Source: Apus apus
Taxonomy: Eukaryota > Chordata > Aves > Apodiformes > Apodidae
Direction: 5' to 3'
Length of the DNA: 64,000 nucleotides
Assembly (NCBI RefSeq): GCF_020740795.1
Contig: NC_067300.1
Location: forward strand, 1,963,685-2,027,684
Made by a program: the position numbers and the translations under genes. Position 1 is the stretch's first letter. Every line of letters starts with the position of its first letter. Shown piece after piece: positions 22,498 through 34,500 of this stretch. The notes beneath the pieces are model-generated. The model was not told where the DNA came from. It did no database searches and saw nothing but the letters and a program-made list of their open reading frames with translations.

Positions 22498-22599
22498 ATG
22501 TACGCGGGGCTGCAGGAGCTGGGGGTGGCCAACGGGGAGGACCTGAAGGAGACGCTGACCAACTGCACCGAGCCGCTGAAAGCCATCGAGCAGTTCCAG
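22498..22599 (+). CDS. NELFB: NELFB exon 1
   Basis: Starts MYAGLQELGVANGEDLKETL and ends at EQFQ, 34 codons. Donor GTGCGC. The ATG sits in a good GCGCCATGT context within a CpG-rich region. A longer in-frame reading upstream exists but has no similarity to NELF-B. Confidence 0.96.
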
Positions 22600-25500
22600 G
22601 TGCGCCCGGGAGGGAGGGCCCGGAGAGGGGTGGGGGGGGTTGTGGGGTTTGTGTGGGGGTCTGGGGTCTGTGGGGGTCTGTGGGGGTCTTTGGGGGCTGT
22701 GGGGGTCTGTGGGGGTTGTGAGGTCTGTGGGGGTCTTTGGGGTTTGTGGGGGTCTATGGGGTTGTGGGGCTTTGTGGGGGGTTGTGGGGGTTTGTGGGGT
22801 TTGTGGGGGTCTTTGGGGGCTGTGGGGGTCTATGGGGTTGTGGGGGTCTGTGGGGATTGTGGGGGTCTGGGGTCTGTGGGGGTTGTGGGGTCTGTGGGGG
22901 TTTGTGGGGGTCTATGGGGTTGTGGGGGTCTGTGAGGGTTGTGGGGGTCTGTGGGGTTGTGGGGGTCTGTGAGGGTTGTGAGGTCTGTGGGGGTCTGTGA
23001 GGGTTGTGGGGGTTGTGGGGGTCTGTGGGATTGTGGGGGCTGTGGGGCTTGTGGGGGCTGTGTGGTCTGTGGGGATTTGTGTGGTCTGTGGGGGTTTGTG
23101 GGGGTTTGTGGGGGTCTATGGGGTTGTGGGGGGCTGTGGGGGTCTGTGGGGTTTGTGGGGGTCTGTGGGGTTTGTGTGGGGGTCTGTGGGGTCTGTGGGG
23201 GTTGTGGGGGTTTGTGGGGGTTGTGGGGGTCTTTGAGGGTTGTGAGGTTTGTGGGGGTCTTTGGGGTTTGTGGGGGTCTTTGGGGGCTGTGGGGTTGTGG
23301 GGATTTGTGGGGGTCTGTGGGGTTTGTGGGGGTTGTGGGGGTCTTTGGGGGCTGTGGGGTCTGTGGGGGTTTGTGGGGGGCTGTGGGGCTGTGGGGTCTG
23401 TGGGGTGTGTGGGGATTGTGGGGGCTGTGGAGTTTGTGTGGGGGTCTGGGGTCTGTGAGGGTTGTGGGGATCTGTGGGGGTTGTGGGGTCTTTGGGGTCT
23501 GTGGGCGTCTGGGGTCTGTGGGGGTTGTGGGGGTCTGTGAGGGTTGTGAGGTCTGTGGGGGTCTTTGGGGTTTGTGGGGGTCTATGGGGCTGTGGGGGTC
23601 TGTGGGGGTTTGTGGGGGGCTGTGGGGGTTGTGGGGGCTGTGGGGTTTGTGTGGGGTTGTGGGGTCTGTGGGGGTTTGTGGGGTTGTGGGGTTTGTGTGG
23701 GGGTCTGGGGTCTGTGGGGGTTGTGGGGTCTGTGGGGGGCTGTGGGGGTTTGTGGGGGTCTTTGGGGTCTGTGGGGTTGTGGGGGTCTGTGAGGGTTGTG
23801 AGGTCTGTGGGGGTCTTTGGGGTTTGTGGGGGTCTGTGGGGGTCTGTGGGGCTGTGGGGGTCTGTGGGGGTTTGTGGGGTCTGTGGGGGTCTGTGGGTCT
23901 GTGGGGGTCTGTGGGGGTCTGTGGGGGTCTGTGGGGATCTGTGGGTTTGTGGGGGTTTGTGGGGGTCTGTGGGGTCTTTGGGGGTTTGTGGGGGTTTGTG
24001 GGGGTCTGTGGGGTTGTGGGGGTTTGTGGGGGTCTGTGGGGTTGTGGGGGTCTGTGGGGTTTGTGTGGGGGTCTGTGGGGGTCTGTGGGGGTCTGTGGGG
24101 GTCTTTGGGGTCTGTGGGGGTCTGTGGGGGTTGTGGGGGTCTGTGAGATTGTGGGGGGTTGTGGGGGTTTGTGGGGGTCTTTGGGGTCTGTGGGGTTGTG
24201 GGGGTTGTGGGGGTCTGTGGGGTTTTGGGTGACCTGGGGTTTCTTGGGGGGTTTGTGGGGGTTTTGTGGCGTGTGGGGTCTGTGGGGGTTTGTGGGGTCT
24301 GTGGGGGCTGTGGGGATTTGGGGGCGTCTGTGGGGGTTGGGGGGTCTGTGGGGATTTTGGGGGGTCTGTGGGGGTTGTGCGTGTCTGCGGGCTTTGTGGG
24401 GTCTGCGGGCTTTGTGGGGTCGGGGCTTTGTGGGGTTTTTCCTCTTGTTTCACTTCCATGACCAGCGAGGGTCTAGCGGTCCCTGCCGGCCGGGGCAGGC
24501 GGCTGACACCCCCAGCCGGGTGCTTGTGTTGGCAGACAGAGAATGGGGTGCTGCTGCCCTCCCTGCAGTCCGCCCTGCCCTTCCTGGACCTGCACGGCAC
24601 CCCCCGGCTGGAATTCCACCAGTCGGTTTTCGACGAGCTGAGGGAGAAGCTGCTGGAGAGGGTCTCGACCATCGCTTTGGAAGGGAAAGTCGAGGAGAGG
24701 TTGGTGGGGGTGAGCTGGGGACTCGGTGTGAAAATCAGTTACAGGGGGTGAGGGAATCCTGCAGAGGAGGGTGGGGCTCCTGGGGGATTCCAGTGGATTC
24801 ATGATGAGCCACTTTGGTCTTTTGCTGTTGCATTGTACTGAGTCTCTCACATGCTTTCAGGTACAAGAAGCTGGAAGATCTCCTAGAAAAGAGCTTTTCC
24901 CTGGTCAAGATGCCTTCCATACAGCCCGTGGTGATGTGTGTCATGAAGCACTTGCCCAAGGTAACAGCGCTGTGCCTGTTGGCCTGTTCTGCTACATCTC
25001 TGGTGTGTGGATTCTCTTTGCCTCCTGGGCTGTGTGCTGCATCTACAAGTCTGTTGTTCAGTGTTAGGAGCTGACAGAAGATTTGCACCTGGAAGCAACT
25101 TAGTAGACTTAATTCAGAAAGCATGTCACGTTTTCACAGTCAGATGAGACTGTTTCTTTATTTGTTTGATACATGCAGCTTCCTAAAAATAGTCAGGTTC
25201 ACTGATGAGTGACTTTTTCCACAGCTGATTTAAGAACTGATGGTAAGTAGAAAATAAGATTTGAAGAATGCAACTGGAAGTAGGCAGGAGTGAGATTCAG
25301 GTCTGTGAAGTAGAAGTCTCTAGGAATAGCCTGGTGCTTAAGGTAATTGATTTAAAACTGCTGCTCCAGCTTTTGTACGTCACTGAGTTTTGAAGCATCA
25401 CCCCAAATCTCAGCTTCAGAGGTTTAAAGGAACTCTTTTTTTGTTTTGTTTCCCTGTGAAAGAAATGAGGAGAAGCTTGGTGCCTAGTTTGGTGGTAGAA

Positions 25501-28500
25501 GGCCAGTGTCTTGGGACTGGCTGGCAGCTAGAGGAGTGGGTGAGGGAAAAGGTGACTCTGTGGCTGTGCCTGCTGTTTGATGGTGTTGTGTGAGTGACCA
25601 GGCTGCCTGAGCTGGTGCTTGGGATGTCTCCTGCCAGTTACTCATTGTTTGGGCAGGCAGGTGGGTGAGCTGCTCTGCACTCTGGTAACTGCTCCACTGC
25701 TCATAGGTCCCTGAGAAGAAGCTGAAGCTGGTGATGGCTGATAAAGACCTGTACAAAGCCTGTGCCGTGGAGGTGAAGCGCCAGATCTGGCAGGATAACC
25801 AGGCTCTCTTTGGGGATGAGGTGTCCCCCCTGCTGAAGCAGTACATCCTGGAGAAAGAAAATATTCTCTTCAGCAATGACATCTCTGTCCTGCACAATTT
25901 CTTCAGTCCATCTCCCAAAACAAGACGTCAAGGAGAGGTAAGGACAAGGGACCCCCTTACACATGCTTCAGGATGGAATCCCTCAGCTTCCAGTCAACCT
26001 CAAGTAACAGACTGTCTGTTTCACCCTCCTGACTTGGCTACCAAAGTTCTTTAGCTACATGAAGTATTTGCAAGAAATACCAGGCCATTTTCTCCTACAT
26101 ATCTTGATGAAAGCATCAGGAATTGTTTTAGTAGTTACTCAGTGCTTTGTAATAGTTGATCAATGTCCTAAGCTGTTTACATGCTTTTACAAAAATAACA
26201 AGGCCAATTTTTTTCCTTGATTGCTCAATCAGGCTTTATTATGTCTCAGCTGTTCTGCAGGCTGAGCACCTCTCAGTTTGAATAGGTTCAATTTCTTTTA
26301 TTGGAATTTTAATTCTTTCTTTAGCAGGACATTTGTAAAATCGAAGAGGGGCATTGAAAGCTGTAGCTAAACTGGCATTCAGAGAAGTTGCTCTTTGAAT
26401 GGAATTACATGAAGTGGCTGAGCTGCTCTGACACTTTGGTACAGAACAGGCAGGTGCTGCTCCTCCCCTCCTGGACCTCTGGTGATTACCAGACCCTTTC
26501 ATGAGCAGATTCAGCTCAGTAGTTGCTCCAGAAACTCTCACAAATAAAACCAGTGAGTAGTTTTCCAAGGCAGTGAGTTGGATCTGCTCAAAGAAGAGAT
26601 CAGCTGGCTCCAGAGCCACTGTGAGGAGATAGGTTGGATCACAGGCAGGGCTGATGGGGGGAGGAGCAGTGGCACAGGGCTTGGGAGCAGGGGGTCTCTC
26701 CTCTTCTGGGTGACAGCAGGTCAGGGCACTGGTTCAGCTGGAATGTGTCACTTCAGCTCAGGAGGCTTGTGCTCCAAAAGGGAAATATCAGAGTTTCGGG
26801 AAGGGCTTTGCTATTGGGAATGCTGAGGAATTGTAGTGATAGAGCAGTATAATCCCAGAGTCTCAGATGGTTTGAGTTGAAGGGACCTTAATGATCATCT
26901 AGTCCCAACCCCCTGCATGGGCAGGGGCACCTCCCAGCAGCCCAGGCTGCACCAAGCTCCATCCAGCCTGCCCTTCAACACTGCCAGGGATGGGGCAGCC
27001 ACAGCTTCCCTGGGCAACCTGGGCCAGGGTCTCAGCACCCTCATAGTGACAAATTTTCTCCTCACATCTCACCTAAATCTCCCAGTTTTAATCCATTCCC
27101 CCCTGTCCTCTCCCTCCCTGCCCTTGTCCCAAGTCCCTCCCCAGCTTTCCTGGAGCCCCTTCAGGCACTGGAAGGTGCTCTAAGGTCTCCCTGGAGTCTT
27201 CTCCAGGCTGAACACCCCAACTCTCCCAGCCTGGCTCCAGAGCAGAGCTGCTCCAGCATAAAGCTTTAATTTCAGAGAGGGTGGCACATCTGTTTCAGTG
27301 GGTGTTTGGTTTGGTCTGTTTTCCTTTCAGAAGCCCATCCAGTGTAAACCCTCTGGTGCAGTTCATTTCAGGTTTACACAGCAAACTTGTGGTTTAACCC
27401 TGACCAGCACCACACACCTGCTTGCTTCCTCCTGCTTGGTGGGTTGTGGGGGAGAATTGGAAGGGTAAAAGAAAGAAACTCATGGGTTGAGATAAAAACT
27501 GTTTCATAACTAAAAAGAAATGTAGAAAAAAATTTGTAAGGGAAAAAAACAACAAAGAGAGGAAAACAAAGCCCAAGAGCATCAAGAGATGCTGTCCCAG
27601 CTGTGCCCCCTCCCAGATTTTTGTGCACCCCTAGTCTAGGTGCTGACAGGGGGGGTGAGGAGCAGAGAAGGCCTTGGTGCTGTGCAAACCCTGCTCAGCA
27701 GGAAATAAAGCATCCCTCTTATCAGCACTGTTGTCAGCATGAATCCAAAGCACAGCCCCAGACAAACTACTGTGAAGAAGTTTAACTCTATCCCAGCACA
27801 AACCCTCCCTTTGTTCTCATGTCTGTAGGCTGAAAGTAGATAGATATAAAGAATAAAATGCCAAAGAAAAGTTTTGTTTGTGTTCCAATAATTACAAATT
27901 ATATTCAGCAGTAAATGTTTCTGCTTATCCATCTCAAATCCACCTCAAGATGAGGAAGGACTTCTTTCCTGTGAGGGTGACAGAGCCCTGGGACAGGCTG
28001 CCCAGAGAGGCTGTGGAGTCTCCTTCTCTGGAGACTTTCCAGACCTGTCTGGATGCCTTTCTGAGTGACCTGCCCTAGTTTTGGTCCTGCTGTGGCAGGG
28101 GGCTTGGACTCGATGATCTCCAGAGGTCCCTTCCATCCCCAACATTCTGAGATTCTCTGAAATAGCTGAGCACCTTATTTTCCAAATGCTTCCATCTCCT
28201 TTTGCAAAAAAACCTTTTCTTGACATTCTTTATTCTCACATTATGGTTATGAAAGACTTGGTGAACATCTCATGAACCAACTCTTGGCCACCTTGCTATA
28301 AGTAGGTCCTTTTCAGGAAGTCAGGCCACTGCAGATGTTTCAACCTTGATAAATCACATTTAAAAAATAATTAATTTACATTTTTTGTATGAAATAGCAG
28401 CATCTCTTGGTAATGAGAGCACGTTTTTTTCCACTGTGACTGTAGGTGGTTCAGAAGCTGACCCAGATGATTGGGAAGAACGTGAAGCTCTATGACATGG

Positions 28501-31500
28501 TGCTGCAGTTCCTGAGGACCCTGTTCCTGAGGACCAGGAATGTCCACTACTGCACCCTGCGGGCAGAGCTCCTCATGTCCCTGCATGACCTGGAGATCAG
28601 TGAAATCTGCAACGTCGACCCCTGCCACAAGGTGTGAATCGTGTGGGACAGAGGGGAGTGAAGGGAGTCCAGAGGAGGCCACAGAGATCATCTGAGGGCA
28701 GAGCCTGGGCCCGTCCAAGCCATGAGCAGCCTCATCTTGTTTTTTGAAAGGGGGGGAAAAGCCCTTCATTTTAGGTCAGGTAAAATGTTTTGTTGAGCTG
28801 TCTTTTTCCATGTTGATAACACAACTCCCCAGCAGAAGCACCTCCACTGTCAGTGTCCCCTCTTTAGGGGGTGGCAGTGGTATTGCAATGGCTAAAATAT
28901 CCCATAATATCATTGCTGAGTGATGCTGCTTCTGTGTGGGCCTCCTACTTGTGTGAATCCACATTGATCAGGTGTGTTGGGCAGTGATGTATTAATTGCT
29001 GCTCTTAATTGCCAGGGAATGCCCTTCTTGGGAGGGAGGAAGGGGCAGCAGGTTCATGTCCCTGGGTATCTCTGCCCTTTGGGAGGTTTGTGTTTCTGGC
29101 CTCCTGTGCTTGTGACCAGCTTATACTGTACCTGAGTGTATGGATAGAACACAGTGATTCGCAGAGTCTCAGTCTGGTTTGGGTTGGAAGAGACTTCAAA
29201 GATCATGTAGATCCAACCCCCTGCATGGGCAGGGACACCTCCCACGAGCCCAGGCTGCTCCAAGCCCCATCCAACCTGCCCTTCAACACTGCCAGGGATG
29301 GGGCAGCCACAGCTTCCCTGGGCAACCTGGGCCAGGGTCTCACCACCCTCACAGCAAAGAATTTCCTACTAATGTCCAACCTAAATCTCCCTTCTTCAAA
29401 TGTAAAACCATTCCCCCTCATCCCATCCCTCCCTGCCCTTGTCCCAAGTCCCTCCCCAGCTTTCCTGGAGCCCCTTCAGGCACTGGAAGGTGCTCTCAGG
29501 TCTCCCTGGAGCCTTCTCTTCTCCAGGCTGAACACTCCCAACTCTGGATATTTGGAGGTTATTCTTAGCCTGTTCTCTGTGACATAAATGTTGCTGCTGG
29601 TTTAAGGCATTTCAGGGGTCCATGAAGGTTTCTCCTCTTTGTTTGCTGCAGTTCACCTGGTGCCTGGATGCCTGCATTCGGGAGAAGTTTGTGGACAACA
29701 AGAGAGCCCGGGAGCTGCAGGGGTTTCTGGATGGAGTGAAGAAGGGACAAGAGCAAGTGTTGGGGTGAGGCACTTGGGCTGTTTGTTGAGAAACTGGGAA
29801 TGGGTTCTTGGCAGTCAGGACATCTGCTGGGTGCTGTGGGTGCTCATGGTCCCTGGAGCAGCTCTTCTGTGCGGTCACATCCTGCACATTCCTGAGCTGC
29901 ACTGGGGCATGGCCAGGCATGTGCTGATGACATGGCTTGTACTGCTCAAGCTGCTCCCCCTGGGTGTCCCCTGTGGCCTAGTAACTGACCGTGGGAGTCT
30001 CTTGCTTCATTTCAATGCAGGAGACCTGTAGTAATTGTTTTCACATAATGTGCTCTTTCAAGTCGAGGAAATAACATTGCTAGTGTTTTTACAAGGCAGG
30101 AGGAGGTTCCTCAGGTGGGCACCTGTAGGTAACAAGGGACAGAGATTCACACTTCATGTTATCAGTGTAAAAATTATTGGTACGGAACCTGCCCTGTCTC
30201 TGCCTCTTTTGTTAAACTCAGCAGTGTATGTGTGTGTTTATTAAAACAGTGTCCACAGACACACACTGCTCCCATGTCACATCTGCTAGTTCATAGAGTC
30301 ATGGAATTGATGATCTCAGAGGTCTTTTCCAGCCTCAGTAGTTCTGTGATGGAATCAGACTGGTTTGGGCTGGAAGGCACCTTCAAGATCATCTAGATCC
30401 AACTCTCCCTGCATGGACAGGGACACCTCCCACCAGCCCAGGTTGCTCCAAGCCCCATCCAACCTGCCCTTCAACACTGCCAGGGATGGGGCAGCCACAT
30501 CTTCCCTGGGCAGCCTGGGCCAGGGTTTCACCACCCTCAGGATTACATGTGGGATCACAGCTCAAACATCCCACTCTGGTGATGCACACTGGTCCTGCAG
30601 CTGGATACAGAGCTGTACAAGCAATGTCTGATGTATTTGGTTTTTATTTCTTCTCAGGGACTTATCAATGATCTTGTGTGATCCCTTTGCCATTAACACC
30701 TTAGCCTTGAGTACCATAAGGCACCTGCAAGACCTGGTTGGGCAGGACACCTTACCCAGGGTGAGTGTCACAGCTTCTGTACCTCATCTGAGCTACAGTC
30801 TTAATTACACAGCATTCATTAGCAAAGTACTGGCACTGCAGAAGTACAATTAATTCTCAAATGCATGTGTAAATTGAAATAAGGGAAGCATGATGCTGCC
30901 TGGCCACTTGTAGCACAGACCTTAGAGCTCTGCAGAGCAATGTTTGGAGGTGGGCATTTTGGAGCTCTCCAAATTGACAAGGAACCCTTTGCATGGCTTA
31001 TTCTATCCTAGCAGCTGTGCATATGCAGAGCATGTGCCTTCCATGGGGTTGCCTGACAGCAGCACCTTTTTTTTTTCCCCTGCCACAGTAAATGCAGTGA
31101 ATTAATTGCCACTGATCTGGTCTGCTGGCCATGCTATAATACAGTTCCTGCAAGCAGTGTCTACAGGAGTTGTCAGGAGGGAGCCTATAGGTGTCTGAGC
31201 AGTGTGAGGCACTGGCTGGTTTTATCCCTGAGGAGGTGGTGTTGGATTGAGTAACTTCTGAGTAGTAGCTTTTTGAGTAACCTCATGAGAATTTAAGACT
31301 GTAAATGGTTTTGGTTTCAGGGCACAAAATAAGTGAAATACCATTGTCAGTCTTCCACATGCTTTCTTCTGCTGAGGTGACTTTGCTTGTCTTGTCTCAC
31401 ATTATATTTCAGGGTACTCCTTTGGCTAGAGACATGTAGAAACAGTGTCATGATCAGAGCAGCTACCCACTTTTTGGCATATTATAAAATGTTACAAGAC

Positions 31501-34500
31501 CCCGCAGACCCTCAGGGTTGTCTGTTACTTGCCTCCCATTAGAAGAATCAGTTGTTGGTTAAATCAGAGAACTGAATGTCTCTAGAAGTCTTTGATAAAG
31601 CTGCTAATCCAGGAGAGCTTTGGGTGTAAACCACTACTCCCAGATAAATATCTCTGTGTGCAACTTGTGGAAGACCAAAATGGATGTTTTTCTCCTCCCC
31701 TTAAAATTCAAGGAAAGCCCAGATCTGCTGCTGCTCCTCAGGATGCTGTCTTTGGGACAGGGAGCCTGGGACATGATTGACAGTCAAGTCTTCAAGGAAC
31801 CAAAAATGGTGAGCTGTTGAGATGGTTGGAATTTAACACATTCAACTAAACTTGTTTATTATTTCAGTGTGTCCCTGATCCAATGTTCATTCTGCAAACC
31901 TCTCATTGTAGCTTTCTTATAAAAAGCATGTCAGTGGTCACAGAGCAGCAGCTCTAGTGGACATATTGGAAGCTGCTTCTACCTGCTTGTTTATTTACAT
32001 GGATGCCTGGCCCTTACTGCTTTAAAATCAAACTCTGTACCCTTGTTAAATTCTCACTGGTTGTTCTTTGCTCCTGGGAGCTTCTACACACCTGATGAGT
32101 TGGTTATAAGGTCTTGTCTGAGGAAAGCAGGATTTCAGAGGCTGGTCTGAAACTGGTTGCAGTAAAACAAGTTTTCTTTGACGTGAAAAGTGTTTTTCCC
32201 CTCCAGGTACCTGTTGGAACAATCCTGTGTGGTGCCACATCCAGCTACAAGCTTTCCATGCTTTGGGAACACTTTTCCCAGTGTTTTAGGCAACCCTAAT
32301 GTGATCTGGGAGCAGATGTGATCTGGAACACCTGCCTTATGAGGGAAGGCTAAGAGACCTGGAGCTTTTCAGTCTAGAGAGGAGAAGACTGAGAGGGGAT
32401 CTAATTGATGTCTCTAAATACATGAGGGCATTAAGAAGGCAGGGACAAGCTCTTGTCACTTGTGCCCTGGGACAGTACAGGGGGCAATGGATTCAAACTG
32501 GAGCCCAGGAAGTTCCACCTCAACATGAGGAAGGACTTCTTTCCTGTGAGGGTGACAGAGCCCTGGGACAGGCTGCCCAGAGAGGCTGTGGAGTCTCCTT
32601 CTCTGGAGACTTTCCAGACCTGTCTGGATGCCTTTCTGGGTGACCTGCCCTAGTTTTGGTCCTGCTGTGGCAGGGGGGTTGGACTGGATGATCTTTGGAG
32701 GTCCCTTCCAACCACAACATCCTGTGATATGTGCTCAGCTGGTGGCAGGAGGGCTAACCATGGTGTTGCACAGCAGGGCTGTTTCTGAAGAGAAATTTCC
32801 TGTTTCTGTTCAGAATGTAAAGCAGCAAATGTCTGCCTGGGGGCACATCTTGACTCTCCGAAATATGTTTTACTGGCTGAAATGTCCAAGTCAGTATTTA
32901 AAAACCTGTTCTACTTGTGATTGCCACAAGCTGTAACCTCCCACTCTGTCACTCTGATACAGCACAGGTTGATGTGCCTTGTGTGAGGAGCTGCTCTTTA
33001 TTGTTGCTTTTGATGGTATTTGATGCTATTGATGCATTGACCCCTCTCAGCTCAGGGAATGAACAAATTGATTTGGACTTGTTGATACAAGCAGTTTGGG
33101 ACCACCCTTCATGTGCAGTGCTGGCAGCTGTGGTGGAAAAGGCCTCACAGAAGAAATGCTGCATGATGTCAAAAGAGAGAATTTGAGCAGAGGTTTTTCT
33201 GTAGATGAGGTGGAGAACAGTTTTCTAAATTACCAGTGGAACATGAGTGGCTTATTGAAGAATTTTGACTGGAATGGGGTGTCTCGAAGCTTGTTTTCCT
33301 TAAGGGTAGGATGGGGCTCATAATATTACCTCACTGTTGGTTACACTGCTCTGGCAGCATCTTGTGGCATGAACTGATTGATGAAAGGGTTCTTCTGTTC
33401 CCTCTCCTCTTCCATCCCTCCAAGGAAGCTGAGTTGATCACCAAGTTCTTGCCTATGCTGATGTCCTTTGTGGTGGATGATCACACCTTCAACGTCGATC
33501 AGAAACTGCCCTCAGAGGAGAAGGGGCCAATTCCCTACCCCAGCACCATTCCTGAAGCTTTCACCAAGTATGTCACCTGCCTCACCTCCTGGGCACCTTT
33601 AGTCTTGTTACCAAAGCAAAACACCAAGGAGCCAGCCAGCACTGTCAGGAAAAAAAGCTTGATGTGGTAAAATGGAGACTATCTTGGAGTAAGATTTAGT
33701 CCTGGTTAATCAAGCCTGGACTTCCCCTTTAGAACAGGTTGCCACCACAATTCCTCAAATAAAATTTAACTACAAAAAATTGTATTTCTTGTAATGACAG
33801 ATTGCAAATGAATATTTTTGGTATTACTGCTTTCAGATATGGTGCTTGTGTGGCTTTTCAAGCAGATATTTGATACATGTGGTGGGATTTGGGTGTAGCT
33901 GGATGAGTGCCCATGCTTGGCTCTGAAAAGTGCTGTTGCAAATTGCAGTGTTTGCATTTTTGTCACACAGACACTTGCTGTTGATAACCTATCTCTCCAG
34001 GGATGTCAAAAATAAATCAAACTTGTGTGTGCTCTGTTGTGCTCACATCTTGCTTTAATTTCCAGACTGCCAGACTCTGTACTGTATCCTGGTAGCTGTG
34101 ATCTGCTCTGTGACAGTGTTGAAATTTGACCTTTGGGAAACTAAAACTAAACAGTCATAGAATTTGTATCATCTTTGAGTGTCTGGGCTTCTTCTAAACC
34201 CGTGTTTTGAATAGCATTTCTGTCATTGTTACTATGATAAATGTTCACAATCAAACCCAACTGTTTGGTTGTGAGATAGTGCAGTGTTTGCTGAATGCTC
34301 AGTTTTTCTGCGCCGTGGTGGTGAACTCAGTCACTGAGCAGCTGCTCTTCAGGGGGTTTAAGGTTAGCCACTGCTGTAACTGCTTGACTGCTATCCAACA
34401 GTATTTAAACCTTCTTTAAAAAAAGAAAATCTGTTTTAGCTTTATGGATTAAGAGACTTTGCTTCTACCATAACAGATTCCTGCAGGAGAACAGAATAGC

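Noticed and set aside
23116-24672. 518-codon open reading on the minus strand rich in Pro, Thr, Gln and His
   Set aside because: Antisense of the same repeat and of NELFB exon 2; the length comes from the repeat lacking stops.
22939-24804. 621-codon open reading on the plus strand rich in Trp, Gly and Val
   Set aside because: It is the G-rich intron 1 repeat read in one frame; it crosses NELFB exon 2 in the wrong frame and has no family similarity.
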